A stretch of DNA of 64,000 bases from Rhodococcus sp. Leaf247 (GCF_001426185.1 NZ_LMRP01000001.1:1900765-1964764); one strand, 5' to 3'; shown: positions 37,772 to 47,191, numbered from the stretch's first letter. The notes: generated by a model not told the origin, from the letters alone. Program-made: numbers and translations.

Positions 37772-38347
37772 TCACGCGGCGAGTATCGCGTCGTACAGGG
37801 CGTAGAGACCGAAGGATCCCAGCGCGACCGCGACGGAACCGAGCCCTGCGCGGGCTCGGTCCGTCGTGGTCCGGCAGGCGAGCAGAACCACGGCGACGCC
37901 GATCGCGGCTTCCACGAGCCACTGAGGCCCTCCCACCACGCCGACTCCGTACACGGCTTCCCCGAGTACCAGCCCGGCCATGACGGTGGTCCCGATGACC
38001 CGACGGCTACCGCGCAGAGCACCGCCGGCAGCACCGCACACCGCCCCGGCAGCCAGCCCCACGACGAGGAACACCAGCACCTCGCGCCCACTGATGATGC
38101 TGGGTGCCAGCACTATCCACGACCCGACGAGTGCGAGCATCGACGCGACGCCGAGCAGCACGCCACGTCCGCCTTCGCTTCGCGACGCCACCGCGAATGG
38201 AACGAGCCCCCAGAGTGCGCTCGTGTTCGCGAGCGCATCCCACGGAGACGGCATCACCGCGAACAGTGTCGCCGCGAGAAGGCCCGCCAGGACGCCGACC
38301 GCAATCGCTGTCGGTACGCCGCGCGCGCGGGTCAGAGTCCCGTCCAC
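37772..38347 (-). CDS. Hypothetical membrane protein, possibly DUF6518 family
   Basis: This 191-residue protein has about six hydrophobic helices. The segment ALANTSALWGLVPFAVA resembles the conserved region of small actinobacterial membrane proteins annotated DUF6518, but the match is by eye only. The GTG at 38347 overlaps the end of the upstream enoyl-CoA hydratase by 16 bases and is the only start giving a compact protein. The function is unknown. Confidence 0.62.
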   Translation of the reverse strand: MDGTLTRARGVPTAIAVGVLAGLLAATLFAVMPSPWDALANTSALWGLVPFAVASRSEGGRGVLLGVASMLALVGSWIVLAPSIISGREVLVFLVVGLAAGAVCGAAGGALRGSRRVIGTTVMAGLVLGEAVYGVGVVGGPQWLVEAAIGVAVVLLACRTTTDRARAGLGSVAVALGSFGLYALYDAILAA

Positions 38348-39129
38348 CGGGGCGCGCGTTTCTCCATGAACGCCATGATCCCCTCGACCGTGTCGGACGA
38401 AGTGGAGAGCCGCGCCAGTGCCCGGTCCGTCTCCGCCCACGCTGCTGATTCGGACGCGATGCGGCCGTCCTCGATGCCGCGCGCGATCACCTTGCTGGCC
38501 TTGATGGCCAGAGGCGCTCCTGCACTGATCTTCTCGGCCAGCTCCAGCGCGGTGTCGAGGACGCGCTCCGGCTCCACGACGTGATTCACCAATCCCCATC
38601 GGGCCGCATCCTGCGCGGTCATGGGCTCACCGGTGAGGATCAGCTCCATCGCGATCGCCCGCGGAATGGCGTCGACGAGTCGGAACAGCCCGCCCGCGCC
38701 GGCTATCAACCCCCGATGCACCTCGGGTAAACCGAATCGCGCTGTGGTGGAGGCGATCACCAGATCTCCGGACAGAGCGATCTCGGTGCCGCCGCCGAGC
38801 GCGTTCCCCGTGACTGCGACGATGACCGGCGTCGAGATGGGGTGCCTCGTGATGCCGGCGAAGCCCCAGTGCGCCGTCTCGGGAGGCGTGACTCCGTCGG
38901 GCCCACGCGTACCGAGGGCCTTGAGGTCAGCCCCTCCGCAGAACGTCGAATTCCCTGTCGCCGTCAGTACGACGGCACGGATGGTGTCGTCCCCGTCCGC
39001 TCGTTCCCACGCTTCCCCGAGAAGGGTATGCACCTCTGCGTTCACGCTGTTCGCGGCTCTCGGGCGGTTGATCGTCACCAGCAGAACGTGATCGCGCACT
39101 TCGGTGAGGACGGCATCCTGATCGGTCAT
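38332..39129 (-). CDS. Enoyl-CoA hydratase (crotonase family)
   Basis: This 265-residue crotonase keeps both catalytic glutamates, E116 in GGGTEIALS and E136 in FGLPEVHRG, and the oxyanion-hole stretch CGGADLKAL. It should hydrate 2-enoyl-CoA in beta-oxidation-type catabolism. The ATG overlaps the stop of the upstream thiolase-like gene by four bases. Both lie under the palindromic operator at 40677. Confidence 0.9.
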   Translation of the reverse strand: MTDQDAVLTEVRDHVLLVTINRPRAANSVNAEVHTLLGEAWERADGDDTIRAVVLTATGNSTFCGGADLKALGTRGPDGVTPPETAHWGFAGITRHPISTPVIVAVTGNALGGGTEIALSGDLVIASTTARFGLPEVHRGLIAGAGGLFRLVDAIPRAIAMELILTGEPMTAQDAARWGLVNHVVEPERVLDTALELAEKISAGAPLAIKASKVIARGIEDGRIASESAAWAETDRALARLSTSSDTVEGIMAFMEKRAPRWTGL

Positions 39130-40670
39130 AGCGGTACGTCCTTGTCGGTTCGGTTCATCGTGACGGTCAAAGTTCCGTCGTGGTCGATCACGTCGATCTC
39201 GAGACCGACGACGGACGTGTCGGACTCGGTCGTCGCGGCGTGGAGAGCGGCTGCGACATCGGCGCCGGCATGACCCGCGACGCGTTCTCCCGCAGGTGTT
39301 CTGGCCACGATCAGCGCCTGGTCGGGCGCCCCGTCGCGGCCGAACATGACGGTGGCCGTCTCGATGACCGCCGATCCGTCGTAGCCGTGCACGACGGACA
39401 CCGGATCCGTCGACAGGGCGACCGCGTCGGGATTCCCGATGTACCCGTCCTCGTGTGCCGCCGTCGACAACAGGATCGTGTGCTGGTGCGTGAGATAACC
39501 CCCGTTGGCATGGACCATCGCGACTGCCGGAGAACCACTCCCGCGTGCCGTGCGCAGCAGCCTGGTCGACTCGGCGACGGCGTGCAGCGAATAGCTGCTG
39601 AGAGGACCGCCGAAGAACGAATGCCCGCCGAGCACCGTCGGTGTCGAGTCGGGCGACAGTCCCAGTTCGTCGATCAACAGCATCGGCACGACGGGGAAGC
39701 AACTGTAGGCGTCGACGACGGTCAGGTCCGCACCGGTCACGCCCGCCGCCGACAACGTGGTGCGCACCGCCTCACGGAGTGCGGGTGAGTGATCGAACGT
39801 GCTGCGCGCGAGTAGGTCCGGGGTGTCCGACGCACCGGCACCGCCCCACAGGTAGACGATGCGATCGTCCGGCACGCCCGCATCGCGCGCCGCTGCCAAC
39901 GAGCAGACCAGGACGGCGGCTGCCTGATCCACGAACGGCATGGCGTTCATGGCGAGTGGATAGCAGTCTGACACCGCGCGATTCGTCGAGTCGACGGTGG
40001 AGATGCTGTCCGGGGTGCGCTCGACCGGGCTCCAGGCAACCGGGTGCTGAGCAGCGACGGACGAGAAGCGGGAGTACAACTCTGCCGACGCGCGCAGGGA
40101 TTCGGTCGGGCGAACGCCGAGTCGGTGAGCTCGGGCAGTGTCGAAGAGGGGGTAGATCTGAACAGGCGCAAGAATCGCTGCGCGCTGCATCTCGGCGCTG
40201 CCGAGGTCGTCGGGACTGAAGGTCGGCGGGCCACCCGGCGCGGTGCGCCATCCGATGTCCGCTGGGTTCGTACCCGATTTGGTCAACGCGCGCACCGACG
40301 CCTGGGTTTCACTGCCGATCACCAGCGCGGCAGTGGTCAGCCCCTCGGCTATGTCGTGGCCCACCTGATCCATCAGGCGCGCAGGATGGTGCCCACCGAT
40401 CGAACTGGTCGACCGCCTCGACGCCTCGACACCCAGACGGTCGGCGACCAGCGCGGGCAGGTCCTCGTAGTTCCAACTCGTCGTCCGGACGGCGTGGATG
40501 GCATCGATATGCGCGGTCAGTGTCGATACGCCCGTGTCCGCGATCGCCGCCTCGACTGCACGGAGCACCAGGTCGAGTGGTTCGACCGGGTCGGCAGACG
40601 TGCCGGCGCTTCCGGATACGACGTCGCCGACGCCCACGACGACCGGAATGCGCTCTGTTGCGTGTGACAT
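39126..40670 (-). CDS. Thiolase-superfamily protein, nucleophilic Cys not evident
   Basis: This 514-residue protein has thiolase-like N- and C-terminal halves (PVVVGVGDVVSGSAG; DAYSCFPVVPMLLIDELGL; ANGGYLTHQHTILLS) plus a C-terminal extension resembling an OB-fold domain. At the expected active-site Cys the sequence reads SSIGGHHPARLMDQ, with no Cys. It resembles the SCP-x/acetyl-CoA acetyltransferase-like group that may act as a lyase or with a partner. The ATG is 7 bases from a 35-base palindrome shared with a divergent tetR. Confidence 0.82.
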   Translation of the reverse strand: MSHATERIPVVVGVGDVVSGSAGTSADPVEPLDLVLRAVEAAIADTGVSTLTAHIDAIHAVRTTSWNYEDLPALVADRLGVEASRRSTSSIGGHHPARLMDQVGHDIAEGLTTAALVIGSETQASVRALTKSGTNPADIGWRTAPGGPPTFSPDDLGSAEMQRAAILAPVQIYPLFDTARAHRLGVRPTESLRASAELYSRFSSVAAQHPVAWSPVERTPDSISTVDSTNRAVSDCYPLAMNAMPFVDQAAAVLVCSLAAARDAGVPDDRIVYLWGGAGASDTPDLLARSTFDHSPALREAVRTTLSAAGVTGADLTVVDAYSCFPVVPMLLIDELGLSPDSTPTVLGGHSFFGGPLSSYSLHAVAESTRLLRTARGSGSPAVAMVHANGGYLTHQHTILLSTAAHEDGYIGNPDAVALSTDPVSVVHGYDGSAVIETATVMFGRDGAPDQALIVARTPAGERVAGHAGADVAAALHAATTESDTSVVGLEIDVIDHDGTLTVTMNRTDKDVPL

Positions 40671-40676
40671 GGAGAC

Positions 40677-40711
40677 AGCTTATTACAGACACCATTTGTC
40701 TGTAATAAGCT
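40677..40711. promoter_or_regulatory. Palindromic TetR operator between thiolase-like and tetR genes
   Basis: AGCTTATTACAGAC (40677-40690) and GTCTGTAATAAGCT (40698-40711) are a perfect 14-base inverted repeat around a 7-base centre. It fills the gap between divergent start codons. The core TTACAGAC-N7-GTCTGTAA recurs at 42173-42195. Confidence 0.8.
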
Positions 40712-40717
40712 GGTGTC

Positions 40718-41317
40718 ATGGAGACGAGCGGAGAATCGGTCCGACGTGGGCGGCCCCGCGATCCGTCCATGGAATCGCGGGTCTACGGCGCCGTCGTCGA
40801 CGTGTACTGGCGGACGGGGTGGGCCGGGTTCACCATCGATGCCGTCGCCAAGACCGGCGGGGTCGGACGCGCCGCCATCTACCGACGCTGGCCCACGAAG
40901 GAAGATCTGCTCACCGGCGCCCTGGAAGCGGTACTGCCGCTGGTCGATCCCATCGACACCGGCGCACTGACGACCGACCTGGCCGAGTTGGCCCGGCAGC
41001 TCCTCACGGGCTACCGGGACTCCTCGGGTCTCATCGCGGTCCGTGTCGCCCTGGACGCGCGCGTCTATCCCGATCTGCTCGAAGCGCTGACCGCCACCAT
41101 CAGCACCAGCCGGTTCACGGCAGCACGGGAGATCGTGCGTCGAGCGGTTGCCCGCGGCGAACTGCCCGAGAGCACTCGCACCACACTGCTTCTCGAAATG
41201 CTCACGGGCGCAGTCCTCAGCCGTGTCCTGTTCGCCCACGACGCATCGATTCCGACCGATGACGATGCGTACGTCGACGACCTGGTCGCGGCTGTGCTGA
41301 CGAGCGTGCAGCGCTAG
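40718..41317 (+). CDS. TetR-family regulator of the acyl-CoA gene cluster
   Basis: This 199-residue TetR protein has an N-terminal helix-turn-helix (FTIDAVAKTGGVGRAAIYRRWPTKEDLL, shown in part). The C-terminal part is a helical ligand domain. It is divergent from the thiolase-like/enoyl-CoA hydratase operon with a perfect palindrome between them. The same palindrome core precedes the downstream convergent SDR gene, so a small local regulon is likely. Its stop overlaps the SDR stop by four bases. Confidence 0.9.
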   Translation: METSGESVRRGRPRDPSMESRVYGAVVDVYWRTGWAGFTIDAVAKTGGVGRAAIYRRWPTKEDLLTGALEAVLPLVDPIDTGALTTDLAELARQLLTGYRDSSGLIAVRVALDARVYPDLLEALTATISTSRFTAAREIVRRAVARGELPESTRTTLLLEMLTGAVLSRVLFAHDASIPTDDDAYVDDLVAAVLTSVQR

Positions 41318-42165
41318 GCGCGAGGATCCGGAACCGCGACCTGCCCACGCGCCCTGTCCTCGTACGCGCGACGACGTTCGGTATCGACGTCGGCCAGGAA
41401 GATCTGCTCCGATCCGAAACTGCGACTGACGAATTCGCCGAGTCGACGCGGCATGAACCGCTGACTGACGACGATGGCGCCGGCCATGGCAGGAATGCGA
41501 ACCTTCGGCCGCGGACGCTGGATCAATCGGACCACCGCCTGCGCGATGTCCTCGGGCTCGGCCTTCTTCATGAACGGCACACTGCGTGTCCCGGACGCGA
41601 GTTCGGTGTTCACGAACCACGGAAGCACGAGGGAGAACTCGACACCCGACGACCGGTACTCCAACCGAGCCGCTTCGGTGAACGCGATGACTGCCGACTT
41701 GCTCGCGCAGTAGGTCGCCAGACCGGGTGCCACCGTCTCCCCCGCCATCGACGCGATGTTGATGACGTGTCCGCGCCTGTTCGGTGCCATCCGGCGCAGC
41801 GCGGCTTTCGTCCCGGTGATGACGCCGTGCACGTTGACGTCCATGATCCGCCGGGCGACCACATCGGTTTCGTCCGTCAACGCACCGACGGGCATGATGC
41901 CCGCATTGTTGACGACCACGTCGACGGGTCCGAGTTCACGCTCGACCAGATCGAGGAAGGCGTCGAACGACGCTGGATCGGTCACGTCGAGCGTCGTGTG
42001 TGCGTGGACGTTCGCGGACGCTGCTGCGCTGTCCAGCGCCCGCGCGTCCACATCGCCGATGGCCACCTTCGCGCCGCCGTCGACGAGGGCTCGCGCCGTG
42101 GCGAGCCCGATTCCGCGCGCGCCACCGGTGATGGCCACGACTCGTCCCTGCAGTGATCCCGTCAT
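41314..42165 (-). CDS. Short-chain dehydrogenase/reductase
   Basis: This 283-residue NAD(P)-dependent SDR has a TGGARGIGLATA nucleotide motif, NNAGIMPVG, the catalytic Ser region and YCASK. The C-terminal 60 residues form an extended, basic tail often found in lipid-acting SDRs. The ATG at 42165 is preferred because the TTACAGAC palindrome begins 8 bases upstream, within the longer frame. It is likely controlled by the TetR at 40718. Confidence 0.9.
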   Translation of the reverse strand: MTGSLQGRVVAITGGARGIGLATARALVDGGAKVAIGDVDARALDSAAASANVHAHTTLDVTDPASFDAFLDLVERELGPVDVVVNNAGIMPVGALTDETDVVARRIMDVNVHGVITGTKAALRRMAPNRRGHVINIASMAGETVAPGLATYCASKSAVIAFTEAARLEYRSSGVEFSLVLPWFVNTELASGTRSVPFMKKAEPEDIAQAVVRLIQRPRPKVRIPAMAGAIVVSQRFMPRRLGEFVSRSFGSEQIFLADVDTERRRAYEDRARGQVAVPDPRA

Positions 42166-42172
42166 GCAGCTA

Positions 42173-42195
42173 TTACAGACATGGTTTGTCTGTAA
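42173..42195. promoter_or_regulatory. Second copy of the TetR palindrome, upstream of the SDR
   Basis: TTACAGAC (42173-42180) and GTCTGTAA (42188-42195) flank a 7-base centre, matching the core of the 40677-40711 palindrome in arms and spacing. It lies between the SDR start and the divergent amidohydrolase start, so both could be regulated. Confidence 0.78.
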
Positions 42196-42251
42196 GTCAA
42201 GGATCCGACATCTCCGCCGGAGCACCCGCACGGGGTGCGAGGATCGACTGC

Positions 42252-43148
42252 GTGCAGAACCGTGACGACGACATCCGCAACGTCCACCGTGTGCTCGACG
42301 ACCTCGAGCTCGCGTCGATCGTCGACGTCCACACCCACTTCATGCCCCACCAGGTTCTGGCGAAGGTCTGGAACTACTTCGACACCGTCGACGAGCGGTT
42401 GGGCAGGGCCTGGCCGATCGAGTACCGCGTGGACGAGGACGCGCGTACCGAACTCCTGCGCGAATACCGGGTCGGCACCTTCACGTCCTTGCTCTATCCC
42501 CACAAGCCGGGCATGGCGCAGTGGCTCAACACATGGGCGGGCGAGTTCGCGGACCGCACGCCCGACTGCGTGCGCACGGCGACCTTCTACGCCGAACCCG
42601 GCGCCGGCGCGTACATCCGCGCGGCACTCGAGGACGGTGTCGGCGTCGTCAAATGCCATGTCCAGGTGGGAGCCTTCGATGTGCTCGACCCGCACCTCGA
42701 CGAGGTCTGGGCCCTGCTCGACGATGCACGGGTGCCCGTCGTGATCCATTGCGGGTCGGGCCCGGAAGCAGGCCCCTACACCGGCCCGACGCCGATCGAG
42801 GCTCTGCTGCAACGATTCCCGACACTGACACTCCTGATCGCTCACATGGGCATGCCCGAGTACGACGAGTTCCTCACCCTCGCCGAGACCTACGACAACG
42901 TCGGTTTGGACACCACGATGGTGTTCACGGACTTCATGGAGGACGTCGCTCCGTACCCACGGGACGCGCTGCCTCGCCTGAAGGATCTTCAGCACAAGAT
43001 CGTGTTCGGCAGCGACTTCCCCAATATTCCGTATCCCTATGCCCACGCTCTCGAGAGTGTCGTCGGACTAGGGCTCGGTGACGAGTGGTGTCGCGCTGTG
43101 CTGCACGACAACTGGTCACGCTTCCACCGTCCGGAGCGTGTCTCGTGA
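42252..43148 (+). CDS. Amidohydrolase-family (PF04909-like) protein
   Basis: This 298-residue TIM-barrel hydrolase or decarboxylase has the metal motif VDVHTHFMP near residue 20, VIHCGSG in the middle and the late GSDFPN. This fits the amidohydrolase_2 group, which includes aromatic acid decarboxylases and lactone hydrolases. The GTG at 42252 avoids extending into the palindromic operator. Its stop overlaps the next gene start by four bases (GTGA). Confidence 0.87.
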   Translation: MQNRDDDIRNVHRVLDDLELASIVDVHTHFMPHQVLAKVWNYFDTVDERLGRAWPIEYRVDEDARTELLREYRVGTFTSLLYPHKPGMAQWLNTWAGEFADRTPDCVRTATFYAEPGAGAYIRAALEDGVGVVKCHVQVGAFDVLDPHLDEVWALLDDARVPVVIHCGSGPEAGPYTGPTPIEALLQRFPTLTLLIAHMGMPEYDEFLTLAETYDNVGLDTTMVFTDFMEDVAPYPRDALPRLKDLQHKIVFGSDFPNIPYPYAHALESVVGLGLGDEWCRAVLHDNWSRFHRPERVS

Positions 43149-44005
43149 CCACTCCGCGGCTCGGTATCGTCTTCACCCCTGCACACGACCCGGCTCGGCT
43201 GATCGACGTCGCCCGCGCCGCCGACGCGGCCGGATTGGACGAGTTCTGGCTGTGGGAGGACTGCTTCAGCCACGGCGGACTGACAACCGCAGCAACAGTT
43301 CTCGCCAGCACCGACCGGATACAGGTCGGACTGGGCCTCATGCCCGCACCGCTGCGCAACGTGGCGCTGTGCGCGATGGAGGTCGCCTCGCTGCATCGCC
43401 TGTTCCCCGGCCGATTTCTCGCCGGCGTCGGACACGGGGTGCAGCGCTGGATGGGGCAGACCGGCGCCCGCGTCGCGTCTCCCATGACCCTGCTCGACGA
43501 GTACTCGACAGCCTTGCGCGCTCTACTCCGCGGCGACGAGGTCACCGTCGACGGCCGGTACGTCACACTCGATGCCGTGCGGCTGCAGTGGCCCGCCCCG
43601 AACGAACCGTTCTTTCTCGGCGGTACCGGCCCGAAGACGTTGCGTTACGCGGCATCCCACTCGGACGGCACCCTATTCGCTGCCGCGATGTCGGACGACG
43701 AGCTGGCCGAGTCGTGCGCCGAGGTGATCGCAGCACGACGCTCGGAGGACCACCGGATCATCGCTCCTCGACTGGTGGCGGTGGGCGCCGGCGCGGACGA
43801 CCGGATTCGTGACGAGGTCGCGCGCTGGGGCAAGTCCGATGCGCACGGACTCGCGGTCACGGGTGGCGCGGCGGACGTGGCCCGCGAGGTGACCAGGTTG
43901 GGGCAGATGGGCATCACATCCGTCGTCGCACACCCGACCGACGACGAGCCGGATCTGGAGGGACTGGTCGAGGTGCTCGGTCAGACGGCTGCGGCGGTGC
44001 GCTGA
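43145..44005 (+). CDS. LLM-class flavin-dependent oxidoreductase
   Basis: This 286-residue luciferase-like TIM barrel starts TTPRLGIVFTPAHDPARL and contains FWLWEDCFSHGG, VGLGLMPAPLRNV, FLAGVGHG and the FLGGTGPKTLRYA region expected for the flavin phosphate site. It uses FMN or F420; the sequence alone does not decide. It is translationally coupled to the amidohydrolase and overlaps the convergent hydrolase gene by 25 bases. Confidence 0.9.
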   Translation: MTTPRLGIVFTPAHDPARLIDVARAADAAGLDEFWLWEDCFSHGGLTTAATVLASTDRIQVGLGLMPAPLRNVALCAMEVASLHRLFPGRFLAGVGHGVQRWMGQTGARVASPMTLLDEYSTALRALLRGDEVTVDGRYVTLDAVRLQWPAPNEPFFLGGTGPKTLRYAASHSDGTLFAAAMSDDELAESCAEVIAARRSEDHRIIAPRLVAVGAGADDRIRDEVARWGKSDAHGLAVTGGAADVAREVTRLGQMGITSVVAHPTDDEPDLEGLVEVLGQTAAAVR

Positions 44006-44859
44006 GCACCCGACGGAACACGGTGCGCAGCGAGGAAGTCGAGAAGCACGGGGGCGAAGGATGCGGCATTCTCGAAGAACGGGAAGTGGCTGCCCCCTTC
44101 GGCTCTGGTGAAGACGCGAAGTTCGGCACCGGGAATGCGGTCGGCAGTCCAGGCCTGCGACGCCGTCGACACGTGACTGACCTCGCCGCCGATCACGAGA
44201 GTGGGGACGTCGATGCCGGGCAACACGTCTCGCCAGTCCTGCATGATGTGATCGAACAGGAGCCGCGCACCCCACGCGGCCGGCATCCGAAGGTTCTCGC
44301 GGTAGAGCCATTCCACGTCGTCGGCGCCGATGTCCGGGGAGAGCATCGACACCAGGAACGCGTGGCGGATCGCGTCGCTCTCGGGAGAGGTCAGCGATGC
44401 TACAAAAGCGTCGGCACCCGCGACGTCCAGGATCGCACCTGCATCCTTGCCGTCCTCCGCCGTCATCCACGGCAGGACGGCGCAGGCGCTCGGCTGGTCC
44501 ACGACGACGAGGGAGTCGACGCGGGACGATCCATGGGTGTCCAGGTAGCTCCAGGCGACCGAGGCCCCCAACGAGTGCCCGACCAGGCACGCTCCCTCCA
44601 CCGCGAGGGCGTCGAGAACCTCGTGCAGATCGGCTGCCAGCCGTGCGACGCGCGCGCCAGTCGCCGGCTTGCCCGACTCTCCGTGTCCACGGAGGTCGAA
44701 AGACACCACCCGATGAGTGGGAGCGAGCAGCGGGATCACGCGGTCGAACATCGCCCGAGACTGCGACCATCCGTGCATCAGCACCAGGGTGTCACCGGTC
44801 GATCCGGGACCGCTGTCTCTGACGTCGAGCGGACACCCGTCGCTGGTGGTGACCATCAT
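43981..44859 (-). CDS. Alpha/beta hydrolase
   Basis: This 292-residue hydrolase has an oxyanion motif MHGWSQS, the nucleophile elbow GHSLGAS, an acid-site strand DVPTLVIGGEVSHV and a C-terminal His in GGSHFPFFEN. It belongs to the haloalkane dehalogenase/epoxide hydrolase-like group, but Ser is the nucleophile, so an esterase or C-C hydrolase is more likely. GAGGAG sits 9 bases before the first of two adjacent ATGs. Confidence 0.88.
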   Translation of the reverse strand: MMVTTSDGCPLDVRDSGPGSTGDTLVLMHGWSQSRAMFDRVIPLLAPTHRVVSFDLRGHGESGKPATGARVARLAADLHEVLDALAVEGACLVGHSLGASVAWSYLDTHGSSRVDSLVVVDQPSACAVLPWMTAEDGKDAGAILDVAGADAFVASLTSPESDAIRHAFLVSMLSPDIGADDVEWLYRENLRMPAAWGARLLFDHIMQDWRDVLPGIDVPTLVIGGEVSHVSTASQAWTADRIPGAELRVFTRAEGGSHFPFFENAASFAPVLLDFLAAHRVPSGAQRTAAAV

Positions 44860-44929
44860 GGTTGCGGCTCCTCGGGTCGGTGCCGGCGGAGACACCGACT
44901 GAGCGAGTGTCGCGCCGTGGTGACCTGTG

Positions 44930-46186
44930 TCACCACCTCGGTCCGTCGGGATGCGCGGTGCCTCGATCCTCGTTCTGTCGGAACTGCGAGGTCAGGTCAT
45001 GCAGGTGCAGCCCCAGATGAAGCTGCAGCCGGTCCCGTCCCGAGTCGAGATCGAGGGACGTGATCTCCCGGATCCGGTCCAACCGGTAGTACAGCGACGT
45101 CCGATGCATGTGGAGCTCGGCAGCCGTCCGCGCGACGGAGCCACCGTGGTCGAGGAACGACCGCAGCGTCGACGTCAGCCGTCCCGACGGGTCCTTCTCC
45201 ATGAGGCGGCGCAGCGGTAACGGGACGGATTCCGGGACCATCACCTCTGCGGGAAGCTCGAGCAGCACCGCGTCCACCCCGAGGTCGTCCCAGAAGACGA
45301 CATCATCGGACGGTGCTCGTGACGCGACGTCCGCGCGGTGGCGAGCACGCCACGCGCCTGCGCGTCCCTCGGTCGAGATGCCGACACCGACGGCGCAGCG
45401 ATAGGAGCCGGCCCCCAGCACCCGATCGAGGCCGTCCGCCACCCGGCGGACGTGCTCGAGGATCCCCGCACGAGTCGGAACCACATCGGACGTGAGCAGA
45501 AGGAGCGCGCGGTCCTCGTCCACCAGGTGCTGCGCAGTGGCGCCGCGTGTCCGTGCCGCCATGTCGACGGCCACCTGCAGCGCCGTCGCGACCGAGGCGT
45601 CCGGTGTGCCCAGCGCGGTGACGACGAACGACACCGCGGTCACGCACGCCGACCCCGCCGGCCCCCCGTTCCTCACGAACCACGCCTCGGCGGCGCGCCG
45701 AGCGGCCTCGTCGTTGCCGAGGAGATCGCGCAACGCTGCCGTCCGCTCGACGGAGGCCTCGCCGGATGCGATGGAGCCCGCATGCATCACGGATGCGACG
45801 TCCCGGCTCACCTTCTCGATGTGCCGGATCTCCTCCGGAGTGAGCGAACCGTCGGCGTCGATGACCATGAGGAAACCGAGTAACCACCCCGGCCCGTGCA
45901 GCGGCACACACAGCCGCGCGGTCAGCCCCAGGTCCGGGCTCGCCTCGAGGACGTGCGCTCCGTGCCACCGTCCGGCGCCTCGCGACAGAACGTACCGGCC
46001 GACGTCGGCACCGGCGTCGCGTTGCAACACCGCGCGGACGCGCACGGCGTCCTCGTCGCCGAAATGCCTGCTCGCACAGATCAACCGGATTGCCGGGTCG
46101 TCGACCACGACCGACCGGCCGAGATGTTCGGCGAGAGCGTCGATCAGCTCCAGGAGGCGAGCATCGACGCTCGGGGTGCCCGTCAT
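44930..46186 (-). CDS. PucR/CdaR-type transcriptional regulator
   Basis: This 418-residue regulator has an N-terminal GAF-like sensing region (about 20-170), a central CdaR GGDEF-like domain and a C-terminal helix-turn-helix of the PucR type: STLRSFLDHGGSVARTAAEL, then HRTSLYYRLDRI. ATG at 46186 fits the start of the domain; the longer frame is low-complexity. It is divergent from an SDR gene that it may regulate. Confidence 0.88.
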   Translation of the reverse strand: MTGTPSVDARLLELIDALAEHLGRSVVVDDPAIRLICASRHFGDEDAVRVRAVLQRDAGADVGRYVLSRGAGRWHGAHVLEASPDLGLTARLCVPLHGPGWLLGFLMVIDADGSLTPEEIRHIEKVSRDVASVMHAGSIASGEASVERTAALRDLLGNDEAARRAAEAWFVRNGGPAGSACVTAVSFVVTALGTPDASVATALQVAVDMAARTRGATAQHLVDEDRALLLLTSDVVPTRAGILEHVRRVADGLDRVLGAGSYRCAVGVGISTEGRAGAWRARHRADVASRAPSDDVVFWDDLGVDAVLLELPAEVMVPESVPLPLRRLMEKDPSGRLTSTLRSFLDHGGSVARTAAELHMHRTSLYYRLDRIREITSLDLDSGRDRLQLHLGLHLHDLTSQFRQNEDRGTAHPDGPRW

Positions 46187-46320
46187 GGATGTCAGCCTCG
46201 CAGTTCTTCCTACAGATGGTGGAAGTTTCACGCCGACGCTCGACGCGGCGCCCTGGTTCGGGGGCCTACCACTCGACGACCATCGAGAGGTCACGTTCGT
46301 TCTCGGAATCCGGAGCCGCC

Positions 46321-47112
46321 ATGCCACCGTCACTGTCGGGCCGTGTGGTGCTCGTGTTCGGCGCTGGGTCCAGTGGTACGGCCATGAGCAACGGTCGCGC
46401 CGCCGCACTCGCCTATGCCAGGGCCGGGGCGACGGTGGTAGCAATCGACCGGGATCCCGCCCAGGCTGAGCTGACGACGAAGGAGATCGTGAGAGCCGGC
46501 GGACGAGCGATGGCAATCGCCGCGGACATCACGGACGAGGACGGCGTACGCGACGCCGTCGACGCCGCCGCACACTCCGTCGGACCGCCCACGATCCTGC
46601 ACAACAACGTCGGGTCGGTGACCACCGGACAGGTCACCGACCTGAGCCTCGACCGGTGGAACGCCGCGCTGTCGCTCAATCTCACCGGGGTGTTCCTCAC
46701 CTGCAAGTACACGATTCCGTGGATGCTCTCGGTGGGGCGCGGGGCGATTGTGAACGTCTCCTCGCTGGCGAGCATCCGGTACACCGGGTACTCCTATCCC
46801 GCCTATGCCGCCGGAAAGGCCGGAGTGAATCAGCTGACCGTGGCGCTGGCGCTGGAATACGCCGCGTTCGGTATCCGGGTGAACGCGATCCTGCCGGGGC
46901 TGATCGACACACCCCTGGTCTCGCACACCCTGGTGGACGACGCGTCTCGCGAGACCGCACTCGCCGCCCGCCACGCCTCCAGTCCGACCGGACGGATGGG
47001 CACGCCACAGGACGTGGCCAATGCGGCTGTCTTTCTCGCCTCGGACGATGCGGCGTACATCAACGGGGTCTGCCTTCCCGTCGACGGTGGCCTGGCGGCG
47101 AGGAGCGTGTGA
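46321..47112 (+). CDS. Short-chain dehydrogenase/reductase
   Basis: This 263-residue SDR has a longer-than-usual nucleotide-binding loop (VLVFGAGSSGTAMSNG), NNVGSVTTGQ, INVSSLAS-like Ser region and YAAGK catalytic pair. It ends GVCLPVDGGLAARS, the usual C-terminal signature. GGAGCCGCC precedes the ATG. It is divergent from a PucR-type regulator gene. Confidence 0.9.
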   Translation: MPPSLSGRVVLVFGAGSSGTAMSNGRAAALAYARAGATVVAIDRDPAQAELTTKEIVRAGGRAMAIAADITDEDGVRDAVDAAAHSVGPPTILHNNVGSVTTGQVTDLSLDRWNAALSLNLTGVFLTCKYTIPWMLSVGRGAIVNVSSLASIRYTGYSYPAYAAGKAGVNQLTVALALEYAAFGIRVNAILPGLIDTPLVSHTLVDDASRETALAARHASSPTGRMGTPQDVANAAVFLASDDAAYINGVCLPVDGGLAARSV

Positions 47113-47191
47113 ACCTCGACAGCGTCCAGCGATGACTTCCTGACCGTGCGGTGGTCCATACCGTCACACACGTGACGCGAGGAGACACACC

